A stretch of 64,000 nt of DNA from Mycetohabitans endofungorum. GTDB taxonomy: Bacteria; Pseudomonadota; Gammaproteobacteria; Burkholderiales; Burkholderiaceae. The notes below the pieces were generated by a model, which worked only from the letters and a program-made list of their open reading frames with translations, was not told the DNA's origin and made no database searches. Made by a program: the position numbers and the translations under genes. The stretch is taken from NCBI RefSeq assembly GCF_002927045.1, contig NZ_PRDW01000007.1, forward strand, positions 1-64,000. The letters are read 5' to 3'. The first letter of the stretch is position 1. Each line of letters starts with the position of its first letter. Below are positions 7,554-17,800 of this stretch, in pieces.

Positions 7554-7566
7554 ATGGAAATGTTGA
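7405..7566 (+). CDS. Possible leader ORF translationally coupled to rhiA
   Basis: A 53-codon frame opening at TTG 7405 after a strong AAAGGAG (7387-7393, 11-base spacing). The same frame is also open from GTG 7354, without a good ribosome-binding site. It ends at TGA 7564-7566, and that stop overlaps an in-frame rhiA ATG (7566-7568) in the classic TGATG arrangement. rhiA has no good ribosome-binding site of its own, so re-initiation is an attractive explanation. The peptide (rich in aromatic residues, ending EPLLWKC) matches no family I know. A chance overlap cannot be excluded. Confidence 0.3.
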   Translation: MKFDQPFSKRQFIYVVNYWGVSTAYRCCFKKPLNQYGFSAMVWLTNEPLLWKC

Positions 7567-9830
7567 TGATGGTCACTTTTACCGATCATCTGTTTTTTCT
7601 TTCTATCGTTCTTAGTCTCGAAAGTCGTCGGCTGATCTCCCGTCGTGGGATCGGCCAACCGTTTGAGCTTGAACAGTTTGTCCCGACGACGTCCGTCAAT
7701 GTTGGCCCATTACGGGTTGCGTTTGACGGCCTCAAGGCGTTTGGCTGGCTGGGCCAGTCAAGCGACGACGAGTATTTTTTTCGCAGTCGGGCGTATGCTG
7801 CCCAAGCCCTGCCGGATCGGATCGATGAACTTTTTGCGCTGCTAGCGTCTGAACGTGGACCCGTCAAAGAAGACTTGTCGCAACTGTCGTGCTGGTTGTC
7901 GCTGTCGGCGTTGGACTGGAACTTGCGTTGCCCTGCATTGATTCGCAGCCTCGACGATTTGTTGGCGTTGGCGATATTGCGTTGGATGACGTTGAGCGAT
8001 GCGATCGACCATGACACCGGACGGGTAAATCTACGGCGTGTTGGCAGTGGCCGAACGAGCCTCAAGTGGGTGCATCAGCTAACGGATTTCCTGCTTGCCC
8101 GACAGTGGATTCAAAGCAGTGGTGAGCAGGAGTTGACGCTCAACCCAATGCGGCGAGCGCTATTGTCTGAGTTGTTGAGTGAGTCGTTCCTGGTTTACTA
8201 CGCCAGCCTACCGTCGACTCTCGATGATGTACTGTTTGGAAAGGGGGAGCGATGGGCTGCAGCATCGAGGTGGCTAAAGGAGGCGGGTGAGCGGCAGATC
8301 TGGCGCGGCGACCAGCCAGCTCTTGAACAGCTGTTGAGCACGATCTTTGATGCTCAGCCGTTGGCTACGCAGCCAGACTGGATCGTTGAATTTGGTCGCC
8401 GTTCCAACAGTTCATTGGATGATGTGTGGCAATGGATTCGCCAACATACTGCCCGAGGCAAGGTGCTGGATAGCTTGCCACTACGGTTGCTAGTGCTGGA
8501 CGACGCAGTGCGGGGCGATCTGGCGGCACTTCAACGACGCCTTGAAGACGCTGGAGTCGGGGCGAGCGAGCGGGTGCTGTGGCTAGGTGTCGGCCAGCAA
8601 AATCTTGAAGAACCGGAAACTACGCCGGTGCCGCAATCGCAACTGGCGCCACAACGCTATTACATCCGCTCCAACGGCTTGGCGGCGGACGGCGCCAGCG
8701 TGGTTGGTGGCCTGCAAGCACATTTTGATTGTCTGGCTGCTTTAGTTGGCAGCCATTTAGTACTGCTTAGCGAAAGCCACTGGCGCCCTGGTGGTGCCCT
8801 GGCCGATCGCTTTGCGTATCATTACGATGTTGAAGCAGTCCACTACTTGATGGCGTTGGCCGGTGTCGGGTTGTTTGCGAAACCGGGAATGTTGCACAAG
8901 TTACCTCGGGATCGGGCCGACTGCGACGCGACCTTCGGTTGCTACCAGGCTAGAGAATATCGTATCCGCTACGCGACCCTCGATGACCTGCCTGCACTAT
9001 TGATGCTGGAAAAGGCTTGTTGGCCGGAAGGCGCAAGGGTTGACGAGCCGATCCTGCGTCGCCGGCTGAGTCAGTGGTCAGTTGGACAGTTAGCGCTGGA
9101 GCTTGACGGCGAGGTGGTCGGTGTGATCTATTCACAGCGGATCACGAAAATCGATGGTCTTTTCGGAGTCAATTTCGCGACCGTCGATCAGCTTTATCAT
9201 ACCGAAGGCAGCATAGTCCAGATTCAGAGCCTGAACATCTTGCCAGCCCATCAGTACAGCGGGTACGGCGATCAGTTGCTGGAGTTTATGCTGCAATACT
9301 GCACTGTGCTCAACGGTGTTGATACCGTGGTGGGTGTGACCCGCTGCAAGGACTATTCGAAGCATCGCCAAATTCCTTTGGGTGACTATATCCATAGTCG
9401 TGACGAGCGAGGAATCTTGCTGGATCCGGTACTGCGTTTTCACGAGCTTCACGGCGCACGGATCGAGCGGCTGGTGGCAGGTTATCGTCCGGCTGATCAT
9501 GACAACTCGGGCTACGGCGTGCTGGTGCATTACGATCTAGCCAGCCGTCAGCGTCAAGAGCTGCAGTTGACCACAGCGCCGGTGGCGTTGTCGACGGTAT
9601 CAATCGATGACGCCGTGCGTCACGGAGTCAACCGGTGCTTGGGTCAATCGGAAGACAGCCGGCTGTCGCCGCGCCACAGCTTGATGGAGCTGGGACTCGA
9701 TTCAGCTGATCTTCTCGCGCTGGGTGAGCAACTGGGACCGATGTTTGGGCTCACGCTGGAGCCGACATTTTTCTTTCGCCATAACAGCATCGACAAGATA
9801 GTTGCGGCGCTAAAAGAACGTTTGGAAGGG
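7554..9830 (+). other. RhiA loading region: adaptor, GNAT, ACP
   Basis: The GNAT domain shows the acyl-CoA-binding signature Q-x-x-G-x-G (QYSGYG, near residue 566) after the hydrophobic LNILP strand. GNAT-ACP starters of the CurA/PedI type deliver acetyl to the ACP, in studied cases by decarboxylating a malonyl unit. The about 460 residues before it have no clear motif. Their place matches the adaptor region of CurA-type starters, which looks like a degenerate methyltransferase. I see no intact SAM-binding glycine motif here. Confidence 0.75.
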
Positions 9831-12800
9831 CAGGCGCCGTCATCGAGTGGCAGCAACGTGCTCCACCCCAAATCCACCAACACGTCACCACAAAAAACGC
9901 CATTCACGTCAACCGAAGACCACGATGACTTTGCGATCATCGGTATCAGCGGTTGTTTCCCCGGCGGGGAACTGGAGGATTTTTGGGCTGCGGTACGCAG
10001 CGGCGTCAGTCAGATACGTGAGGCGCCGGCCGGGCGCGCCAATGCGGGTCCCCTAGGCGGCTATATCGACGATATTGATTGCTTTGATCACTCATTTTTT
10101 GGCGTGTCGGCGGCAGAGGCGGCGCTGATGGACCCCCAGCAGCGGTTGCTATTACAACATGCTTGGCTGGCGCTTGAAGATGCAGGTATTCCAGCAACGC
10201 AGCTAGCCCGTAGCCCCACCGGTGTATTTATTGCTGCCGCACCGAGCGAATATCGCGGCGTCGTTGAAATCCCCAAAGATAGCCCGTTCCTGCTGACGTC
10301 TTCGTCTGCGTGCATGTATGCGAACCGGGTTTCTTACATCCTGGATCTATGCGGACCGAGCGAATATTGCAACACGGCCTGTTCATCGGCATTGGTAGCG
10401 TTACACCGAGCGATGCAGGCGATCAAGGCTGGCGAGTGCCGACAAGCGTTGATCGGCGCAGTCAACCTATTGTTGTCGCCTGACGAAACGGCAGGGTATC
10501 GGCTGATGGATTTCCTCAGCGCGCACGGTCAAACGCGCTCATTCCAAGCGGGGGCCGATGGCTATGTGCGTTCCGAAGGCGTTGGTGTACTGGTGCTCAA
10601 GCCACTAGCGGACGCTGAGCGGGACGGCGATCACATCTATTTGAAGCTCAAGGGTAGCGGCGTTTGCCACGGCGGTAGAGGGGCTTCGCTGACCGCGCCC
10701 AATCAAGATAGTATGAAAGCGGCAATCGTTGCCGCCTACCGCAGGGCCAACGTGGAGCCGAACAGCGTTAGTTACGTGGAAGCGCACGGCGTTGGCTCGT
10801 TGCTTGGCGATGCAATAGAGATCGCCGCCATCCAGGCAGCCCGGGCGGAATTGAGCGACGACGATCACGATGTTCCTTGGACGATCAGTACATTGAAGCC
10901 GGTAATCGGTCATTGTGAACTGGCTTTTGGTATGGCGGCGTTGTTCAAAGTGATCGACGCTGTGGCGCAGCGGCAGTTACCAGGGATTCCGGGATATGCA
11001 CAACTGAATCCCGCGATTACGCTGGATCCCCGCCAATTGCGGCTGCAGGCCGACAGCCGCCCATGGCCAGCGCTAAAGGATGCGAACGGCCTTGCATTGC
11101 CGCGGCGAGCGAGTATCAATAGTTACGGCTTCGGCGGCGTCAATGCCCACTTAGTCGTGGAGGAGTACATTGCACCGCAGCGTACGATACAGGATGACGT
11201 CGGGCCTCAGTTAATCCTGTTGTCGTCACGTGATGCGGCGCGTTTGACAGAGCAGGCGGCGCTGCTAAGCCGCTATATTGCCCAACAGCCCAATCTGGGT
11301 TTGGCTGACATCGCTTATACATTGCAAGTGGGGCGCACTGCGATGGCATGCCGCTGGACTTGCGTGGTTGACAGCATCGCGTCGCTACAACAGCAGCTCG
11401 ACGCACTCAATCGTGCGCCGATGAATGAAATCACGATGCTCGATGCGGACACGGTGGCGATCGATCCGTTGCAAGCTGGAATCGGCGACGAGGTGGACCG
11501 GGCCTTGGCCCGTTGCGATTTGCAAGCGCTGGCCGGTTACTGGCGGCAAGGCGTTGAGCTGGACTGGCTCAAGTTGCCGCGTCTCGGTGAGGCGCGGCGC
11601 ATCCGTCTGCCCGGCTATGTCTTTGCTAAGGTGCGTCATTGGCTGCCGCCGCGGCAGGCTGCTGCAGCTTGTCAGGAAAGCGAGGGTGTGGCGCAACCGC
11701 AAGGCTTTCGGCAAATACTGGCTGAGCTACTCGGATGCGAGCCAGCCGCGCTTGAAGGCGATGAATCGCGTAGTCTGGCCAGCCTTGGCCTCAACTCGCT
11801 GGCCGCAGTCGGTCTTAAAGCCAAATTGGAGCAGCAGTTGCAGCTATCGGTATCGTTAGCGCAATTGAGCCCCTATCTGAGCCTTGGCGAGGTAGAAACC
11901 CATCTGGCGGCACTAGCGGGACAGGGGGACAATCACCCGGTGCCTCGGTTGCAAATGGCACCCAACGATCAGTGGCAGCCTTTTGCACTCAACGATATCC
12001 AACAATCTTTTCTGTCGGGGCGCAAGCTACTGGCCGAGACTGAGCGGGTAGGCTGCCATATCTATTTGGAATTCGACTGGCCGGATCTCGAAGTCTACAG
12101 TCTCAACCAGGCTTGGAATCGCTTGATGAGCCGACATGAAATGTTGCGGGTCAAGCTGCTCGACGATGGTCGCCAGCAAATCCGAGAATCGGCTTCTTAT
12201 CGCATCAAAGCACGGGATTTGCGACGAATCGACACGGCCGGCCGCGAGTTGGCGTTGGCAGCCATCCGTGCGTCGATGTCCCACAACGTCTACCTACCGG
12301 GGCAGGAGCCGCTTTTTGAAATCCGCGTTTCGCTGCTGGATCAACAGTGCAGCCGGGTACACCTGAGTATCGACGAGCTAGTGGTCGACGCCACTTCTTT
12401 GGATCTACTGTTGCAACAATGGTTGATGCTTTACCAGGACCCCGCTGCGCAGCTGCCAGATCACGGCTTGTCATTTCGGGACTACCAGTTATCGCTGGAG
12501 GCATTCAAACAGTCTCCACGCTACCAGCGTGATTTGCAATACTGGGTCGATAAGCTGGCGCAGATGCCACCAGGCTTGTGCTTGCCCAAGGCACAGCGGC
12601 CAGCTGGCCGCCAACGACGACGACTGGCTTCGACGCTGGAGCCAAGCCGTTGGCTGCGATTGAAACAGCAGAGCGATGCTTTGCAAATCTCAGGCACGGC
12701 ATTGCTGCTGACCTTATTCGGCTTAATGCTTAGGCAGACCAATGCGGGCAAAGCATTTTCGTTGATCTCCACGTTCTATAACCGGTTCCCCATACATCCT

Positions 12801-14648
12801 GCAGTGGATTATTTGGTTGGGCCGTTCATCTCGACCCATTTTTTTGCCTTTGCCGGCGCGGCGGAAGAAACCCTGGCTGAATTGGCGCAGCGGGTTCAGC
12901 GCCAATTGCTCGAGGACATTGATCATATCAGCGTCAGCGGCGTTGCCGCGCTGCGGGAAGCCCGGCGCCGCAGTGGCAAACAGCTGCATTTTAACGGCGG
13001 CGAGGTGGTGTTTACGTCGATGCTCAACAACCCAGTGATTGGAGGCGCGGACAGCTTTGGTGACGCGCAGCACTACTGTGTCACGCAAACGCCGCAGATC
13101 AACCTTGATCATCAACTGCGAGAGTGCGGTGGTGCACTGAGTTTCAGCTGGGACGTCGCCATCGACTGCTATCCGGACGGCATGATTGACCAGCTGTTTT
13201 CCGACTATTGCCATTTGTTACACAAGTTGGCAGACGGCGATGCTGACTGGCAGGCTTTAAAAACGGACGAGTTGGTGGGGCAGCTAACGGCCGCGGAGCA
13301 ACCCTTACTCATTTCCACCGCCGGGCATACGGGGCCCTTTGTTCTGGCACCGGGCGAGCCGACGAAAACGCCGTTTGCGTTGACTGATCAACAGCAGGCG
13401 TATGCGTTTGGCCGCTCGCTTTACCCAAAGCAAAGCAGCTCGCACCTCTATATGGCAGTGGCCATAGAGGACGTTGAAATCAGTCGGTTAGAGCAAGCTT
13501 GGCGGCAATTGGTGGCTCACCACCCGATGCTGCGCGCCCGGATTCTGCCCAGCGGGACTCAACAGCTTATGGAAGCGGCACCACCACCGCAACTCGAACT
13601 GAGCGAGCAGGGCGTTGATGTGGCTCAGATCGCCGATGAGATGCTGGGTCGGGTAACGGCGCTGGGGGAGTGGCCCTATGCCGAATTGCGAGTCAGCCCG
13701 CTGGACGGGCGGCGCAGCCTGGTGCATTTAGCGGTAGACCTGCTGATTGCCGACCTTCCCAGTCGGGATCTGTTGATTTGCCAGTTGCTGGACCTCTACT
13801 ACGGCCGTCCGCCGGCACCGTTGTCGATTAATTTTGGTGGTTATATTGAAGCGCTTGGACAATACAGGCGTTCGCCGGCAGCGCAAAGCGCCGTTGCGTA
13901 CTGGCAAGAAAAATTCCGTCTGTTGCCGCAGGGGCCGCTGGTAAATGACAAGGATGCCAATGGTCGGTATCTAGGCTACGAGCACCGCCTTGATTGCTGG
14001 CCGGCGCTACGTCACCGCATCGCGCAGGCAGGTATCTCAGCGGACGCGCTACTAATTTCTGCCTATGCGTGGAGTATTGCCGAGCATAGCAGCAAGCAGG
14101 CCTTTACTTTGGTGGCGCCAGGCTGGCACAGGCCTGCGGTACACCCTGAGATCAACGCGCTGGTCGGTGACTTCACGACTTTGAGTTGGATCGACTTTAA
14201 CGACGAACCGATGACTTTCATCGAGCGGGTTCGGCGTTGTGAGCGAATCTTCACTGCAGACCAACGCCACGGCGCGATCAGCGGCTTGCAGGCGCTGCGT
14301 AAGGTGGCAACGGATAAGCAACGACCGCGGAAGCTGAATTTTCCGGTGGTTTTTACCCGGCTCAATCCGCAAGGGCCATTGGATCTACCCGCCGGAACGA
14401 TGTTGGTCAAGAGCGCGAGCCGCACGCATGGGGTGGCGTTGGACAATCTCAGCATCGAGCATCAAGACGTGCTGTTGATCCATTGGGATCTCGCGGCCGA
14501 CTGCTTGGCGCCGGCGCAGGTCGAGGCGATGTTTGCCGACTACTGCCGGGTGCTCGAGGCGTTGGCCGATGACGATAGCCTGTGGACGGTACAGGAGTCC
14601 CAACTGGCGGCGACGCTAGCTGCGGGCGAACATCCAGTAATGAGTTGA
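7554..14648 (+). CDS. rhiA: Hybrid PKS/NRPS RhiA: GNAT loading, KS, tandem heterocyclisation domains
   Basis: A 2364-aa first subunit of the assembly line. Domain order: N-terminal adaptor region (about 1-460), GNAT (about 467-660), ACP (Ser717 in LGLDS), KS (about 791-1208; Cys943, His1078, His1120), carrier (Ser1415 in LGLNS), Cy1 (about 1474-1900; D1607, D1612, S1615) and Cy2 (about 1939-2350; D2062, D2067, S2070). There is no AT and no A domain. RhiG should supply malonate in trans, and serine comes from the A-PCP at the start of RhiB. The predicted role is to load an acetyl unit, pass it to serine on RhiB and cyclise it to methyloxazoline. The exact start is uncertain: ATG occurs at 7554, 7560, 7566 and 7569. 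The one at 7566 overlaps the stop of a possible leader ORF and may be the real start. Residue numbers count from 7554. Confidence 0.9.
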   Translation: MEMLMMVTFTDHLFFLSIVLSLESRRLISRRGIGQPFELEQFVPTTSVNVGPLRVAFDGLKAFGWLGQSSDDEYFFRSRAYAAQALPDRIDELFALLASERGPVKEDLSQLSCWLSLSALDWNLRCPALIRSLDDLLALAILRWMTLSDAIDHDTGRVNLRRVGSGRTSLKWVHQLTDFLLARQWIQSSGEQELTLNPMRRALLSELLSESFLVYYASLPSTLDDVLFGKGERWAAASRWLKEAGERQIWRGDQPALEQLLSTIFDAQPLATQPDWIVEFGRRSNSSLDDVWQWIRQHTARGKVLDSLPLRLLVLDDAVRGDLAALQRRLEDAGVGASERVLWLGVGQQNLEEPETTPVPQSQLAPQRYYIRSNGLAADGASVVGGLQAHFDCLAALVGSHLVLLSESHWRPGGALADRFAYHYDVEAVHYLMALAGVGLFAKPGMLHKLPRDRADCDATFGCYQAREYRIRYATLDDLPALLMLEKACWPEGARVDEPILRRRLSQWSVGQLALELDGEVVGVIYSQRITKIDGLFGVNFATVDQLYHTEGSIVQIQSLNILPAHQYSGYGDQLLEFMLQYCTVLNGVDTVVGVTRCKDYSKHRQIPLGDYIHSRDERGILLDPVLRFHELHGARIERLVAGYRPADHDNSGYGVLVHYDLASRQRQELQLTTAPVALSTVSIDDAVRHGVNRCLGQSEDSRLSPRHSLMELGLDSADLLALGEQLGPMFGLTLEPTFFFRHNSIDKIVAALKERLEGQAPSSSGSNVLHPKSTNTSPQKTPFTSTEDHDDFAIIGISGCFPGGELEDFWAAVRSGVSQIREAPAGRANAGPLGGYIDDIDCFDHSFFGVSAAEAALMDPQQRLLLQHAWLALEDAGIPATQLARSPTGVFIAAAPSEYRGVVEIPKDSPFLLTSSSACMYANRVSYILDLCGPSEYCNTACSSALVALHRAMQAIKAGECRQALIGAVNLLLSPDETAGYRLMDFLSAHGQTRSFQAGADGYVRSEGVGVLVLKPLADAERDGDHIYLKLKGSGVCHGGRGASLTAPNQDSMKAAIVAAYRRANVEPNSVSYVEAHGVGSLLGDAIEIAAIQAARAELSDDDHDVPWTISTLKPVIGHCELAFGMAALFKVIDAVAQRQLPGIPGYAQLNPAITLDPRQLRLQADSRPWPALKDANGLALPRRASINSYGFGGVNAHLVVEEYIAPQRTIQDDVGPQLILLSSRDAARLTEQAALLSRYIAQQPNLGLADIAYTLQVGRTAMACRWTCVVDSIASLQQQLDALNRAPMNEITMLDADTVAIDPLQAGIGDEVDRALARCDLQALAGYWRQGVELDWLKLPRLGEARRIRLPGYVFAKVRHWLPPRQAAAACQESEGVAQPQGFRQILAELLGCEPAALEGDESRSLASLGLNSLAAVGLKAKLEQQLQLSVSLAQLSPYLSLGEVETHLAALAGQGDNHPVPRLQMAPNDQWQPFALNDIQQSFLSGRKLLAETERVGCHIYLEFDWPDLEVYSLNQAWNRLMSRHEMLRVKLLDDGRQQIRESASYRIKARDLRRIDTAGRELALAAIRASMSHNVYLPGQEPLFEIRVSLLDQQCSRVHLSIDELVVDATSLDLLLQQWLMLYQDPAAQLPDHGLSFRDYQLSLEAFKQSPRYQRDLQYWVDKLAQMPPGLCLPKAQRPAGRQRRRLASTLEPSRWLRLKQQSDALQISGTALLLTLFGLMLRQTNAGKAFSLISTFYNRFPIHPAVDYLVGPFISTHFFAFAGAAEETLAELAQRVQRQLLEDIDHISVSGVAALREARRRSGKQLHFNGGEVVFTSMLNNPVIGGADSFGDAQHYCVTQTPQINLDHQLRECGGALSFSWDVAIDCYPDGMIDQLFSDYCHLLHKLADGDADWQALKTDELVGQLTAAEQPLLISTAGHTGPFVLAPGEPTKTPFALTDQQQAYAFGRSLYPKQSSSHLYMAVAIEDVEISRLEQAWRQLVAHHPMLRARILPSGTQQLMEAAPPPQLELSEQGVDVAQIADEMLGRVTALGEWPYAELRVSPLDGRRSLVHLAVDLLIADLPSRDLLICQLLDLYYGRPPAPLSINFGGYIEALGQYRRSPAAQSAVAYWQEKFRLLPQGPLVNDKDANGRYLGYEHRLDCWPALRHRIAQAGISADALLISAYAWSIAEHSSKQAFTLVAPGWHRPAVHPEINALVGDFTTLSWIDFNDEPMTFIERVRRCERIFTADQRHGAISGLQALRKVATDKQRPRKLNFPVVFTRLNPQGPLDLPAGTMLVKSASRTHGVALDNLSIEHQDVLLIHWDLAADCLAPAQVEAMFADYCRVLEALADDDSLWTVQESQLAATLAAGEHPVMS
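9924..11930 (+). other. RhiA KS1 and carrier, probably non-elongating
   Basis: The ketosynthase keeps Cys943 (TACSSA) and both His positions, but the surrounding motifs are altered: HGTGT is HGVGS and NIGH is VIGH. Rhizoxin has no ketide between its acetyl carbon and the serine-derived ring, so this KS should only transfer the acyl group to the following carrier (Ser1415). That conclusion comes from the product logic; the residues alone would not prove it. Confidence 0.65.
11973..14645 (+). other. RhiA tandem heterocyclisation domains Cy1-Cy2
   Basis: Two condensation-fold domains, each with the DxxxxDxxS heterocyclisation motif in place of HHxxxDG: DELVVDATS (1607-1615) and DLLIADLPS (2062-2070). 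Both motifs are intact. In other tandem-Cy systems (for example VibF) one domain forms the amide and the other cyclises. A similar split of labour is likely here, acting on acetyl and the serine held by the RhiB PCP across the subunit boundary. Confidence 0.85.
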
Positions 14649-14821
14649 ATCGCGTCGCCACTTTATATTAGACACGGACTCATAGTCGCAGCGGAAGTTG
14701 CCCTAGTTTGGCTGAAAGGGCGTGAGGCGACAGACTACGGCTTGACGAATGACAGCTAGCAGAGCAACCAGCGGCATCGCCCGGACATGATTGCTGTGCA
14801 CAATGACCAGGATAGTAATTC
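14649..14821. other. rhiA-rhiB intergenic gap
   Basis: A 173-bp gap, the longest within the assembly-line operon; the other gaps are 60 and 22 bp. It is the only place in the operon where an internal promoter could comfortably sit, but none is obvious. The rhiB ribosome-binding site (AGGA, 14809-14812) lies at its end. Confidence 0.4.
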
Positions 14822-17800
14822 GTGAACAGACAAGACAGTAAGGCCCTTTCCGGTTGGAACGATACCCACAACGCATACCCACTGGACAAGTGCTTGCAGC
14901 AGTTGATCGAAGAGCAGGTCGAACGCAGTCCGGACGCGGTGGCGGTTCGTTTCGAAGGCCAGGCTTTAAGCTATCGCGAGTTAAATCGGCAGGCCAATCG
15001 GCTGGCCCATTACCTGCGGGAGCTGGGAATCGGGCCAGACAGTCTGGTGGGCGTTCAGATGGAGCGTTCAGTAGAGCTGATCATTGCGCTGCTGGCGATT
15101 ATGAAGGCCGGTGGCGCTTATTTGCCGCTGGACCCCGGCTATCCCGATGAGCGATTGGCTTTGATCATTGAGGACGCTGCGGTGACAGTGATACTGACGC
15201 AACAGCGTTTTCGTGGGCGGCTGGCGGGATATGACGGCGAAGTGCTTTGCTTAGACGATGCTAATCAACAAGCGCTGTCTGGCAGCGAGGCCAATCCTGT
15301 GTCAATCAATGGTCCCGATGATCTTGCCTATATCATCTACACGTCGGGTTCTACCGGCCGGCCTAAAGGCTGCATGCTGCCGCATAAGGCGATCTGTAAT
15401 CGTCTGCTGTGGATGCAGCGCCATTATGATGTTGGATCAGCCGATAGGATCTTACAAAAAACACCCTTTACCTTTGACGTCTCAGTCTGGGAGCTGTTTT
15501 TGCCGCTGCTCAGCGGCGCTTGCTTGGTAGTAGCCAAGCCGGAAGGCCACAAGGATGCGCATTACCTGGTGGAGGTCATTCAAGCGGAGCAGATTACGAT
15601 CTGCCATTTTGTGCCTTCGATGCTGCGCTTTTTCCTCAAGCATCCAGCGGTCTCCGAATGCGTATCGCTGCAGAAAGTATTTGTTAGCGGCGAGGCGCTG
15701 ACTCACGATTTGCTGCTCCAGTTCCGTCAACTGCTGAGCGCCGAATTGCATAACTTATATGGTCCGACCGAAGCGGCGGTGGACGTGACCTATTGGCGTG
15801 GTGAGCCGCGAGAAGATCAGCTAGTGCCAATCGGTCGACCTATCGATAATATCCAAATATATATTCTGGATAACGAAGCAAATCCAGTGGCGATTGGTGA
15901 AACCGGCGAGCTGTGCATCGGTGGTGTCGGTCTGGCTCGAGGCTATCTCAATCGGCCTGAGCTGACGGCTGAAAAGTTTATCCGCGATCCGTTCTCTGGT
16001 GAGGCCGGCGCCAGACTATACCGCACAGGTGACAAAGCCCGTTTCCTCAGTAATGGTGAGATCGAGCTGCTTGGCCGTTTCGATTCGCAGGTTAAGTTGC
16101 GAGGCTTTCGCATTGAGCTGGGTGAGATCGAAAGCGCACTGAAAAGCCATCCAGCGATCGACGATGCGGCGGTGCTGGTCAAGGACCCGAGTTCAGCGGA
16201 TCCCAAACTAGTGGCCTTTGTGGTGGCGCAGGGGCTGGACAAGAAAGCGGTACGAGACTTCGTTAAAACGCGCTTGCCGGAGTATATGGTGCCCAATCTG
16301 GTTAGCTTTATTAATCAGATTCCTGTGACCGCCCACGGCAAAGCGGACCGCAAGGCGTTGCTCACCGGTGACATGGAGACGACGGCCCAACCGCGCAGGC
16401 AAGCGATCAATCCGCAGGCGCTGACCGCCTGGTTGCAGCAGTATTTTATCGAAGCGCTCGGCGTCGACGAACTGGCGGTCGATGACGATCTTTTCGATCA
16501 AGGCGCAACCTCCTTTACGTTGGTGCAAGCAGTCCATAGCATCCAGCAGCAGCATCAGGTGACGCTGCCAGTCGATGTGTTTCTGGAGCATCCGACTATC
16601 GCTGCGGTGACCGCTTATATTCTTGATGCTAAAGGCATCACGGCTGACGAGGTGGAGCCAGAGCCGGAGCCGCTGAGCGCTGCACCGGCTTGCCAATCAA
16701 CGGTCAGTGGTTCAATTTCGTTAGAAAAAGTCAGCTTTGATCCTCGGGCATACTGGCGACCGACTAGGGGTTCATCTGCGAATCTCGAACGGCTTGGACG
16801 CCTGCTGTCGCTGCTACGAGAGGTGCCGCTAGACGGCCACGGCAAGTACCTCTATTCGTCAGCGGGTGGCTTGAATGCTGTCCAGTGCTATCTGTATGTG
16901 GCCCAAGAGCGGATCGACGGCTTGGCTGGCGGCGTCTACTATTACCAACCGCAGCTCAACCGCCTGCTGCCAGTGAGCGTACCGGCCAAGCTAGATCCAC
17001 AGGCCTTGCCGACGGGGCAACGCGCGCAGCTGACCGAGGCCGGCTTTGCCCTATTCCTGATCGCCGAAAATGACGCGATCGCGCCAATTTACAATAAAGC
17101 GTCACCCTTCTTGCTGGTGCTCGAGGCGGGTTATATCGAGCAGCTATTGTTGTCCCGCCAGCGCGACTTTGACATAGCGCTGACCCCGGTCTACGGCGTA
17201 GATTTTGCGGCGATTGCCGGGTTGTTTAAGTTACGGCCGAGCCACCGGTTCCTGCACTGCCTGATCGAGGGCGTTGCGCCGGGCACCCTGGCTGTGGATG
17301 GTCAAGCACTGAATGATCATTGGCGTCAGTCTGGTCCTCTGTTTGCTGATTTTCTCAGTGAGAAAAATAACGGTTTCGCGTTACCGACCCGGGAGGAATT
17401 GGCTCAACTGCACGAAGAACAGCGCCAGATCCGCCATGACTTGCCGGAGCAGGGTGACGGCGTCATCGAGCTGTGCGCTGAGCCGATCAGCGCTGACGCC
17501 CTGCGGCTGCGGGCTGCTAAGCGGCAATACTGCGATGGGCCGCTGAATTTAGGCCAGCTGAGCCGGCTGTTGAACCTGTTGCGCGCCGATCAGGACAACG
17601 GGCGGTTGTACTACACCGATGCCGGGTTAGCGCTGAAAATTTATGTGCACCTTGCTGAGCAAAGCGTACAGCAAGGCTGCCAGGGGCCGTGTCTGCCTGC
17701 CGGGATATACCGCTATCAGGGCGACAGCCATAGCTTAGTGCGGATCAGCGACGGCGATCTATCGGCAATCAGCAGTTGCTACACGCCGTTTAATCGTAAG

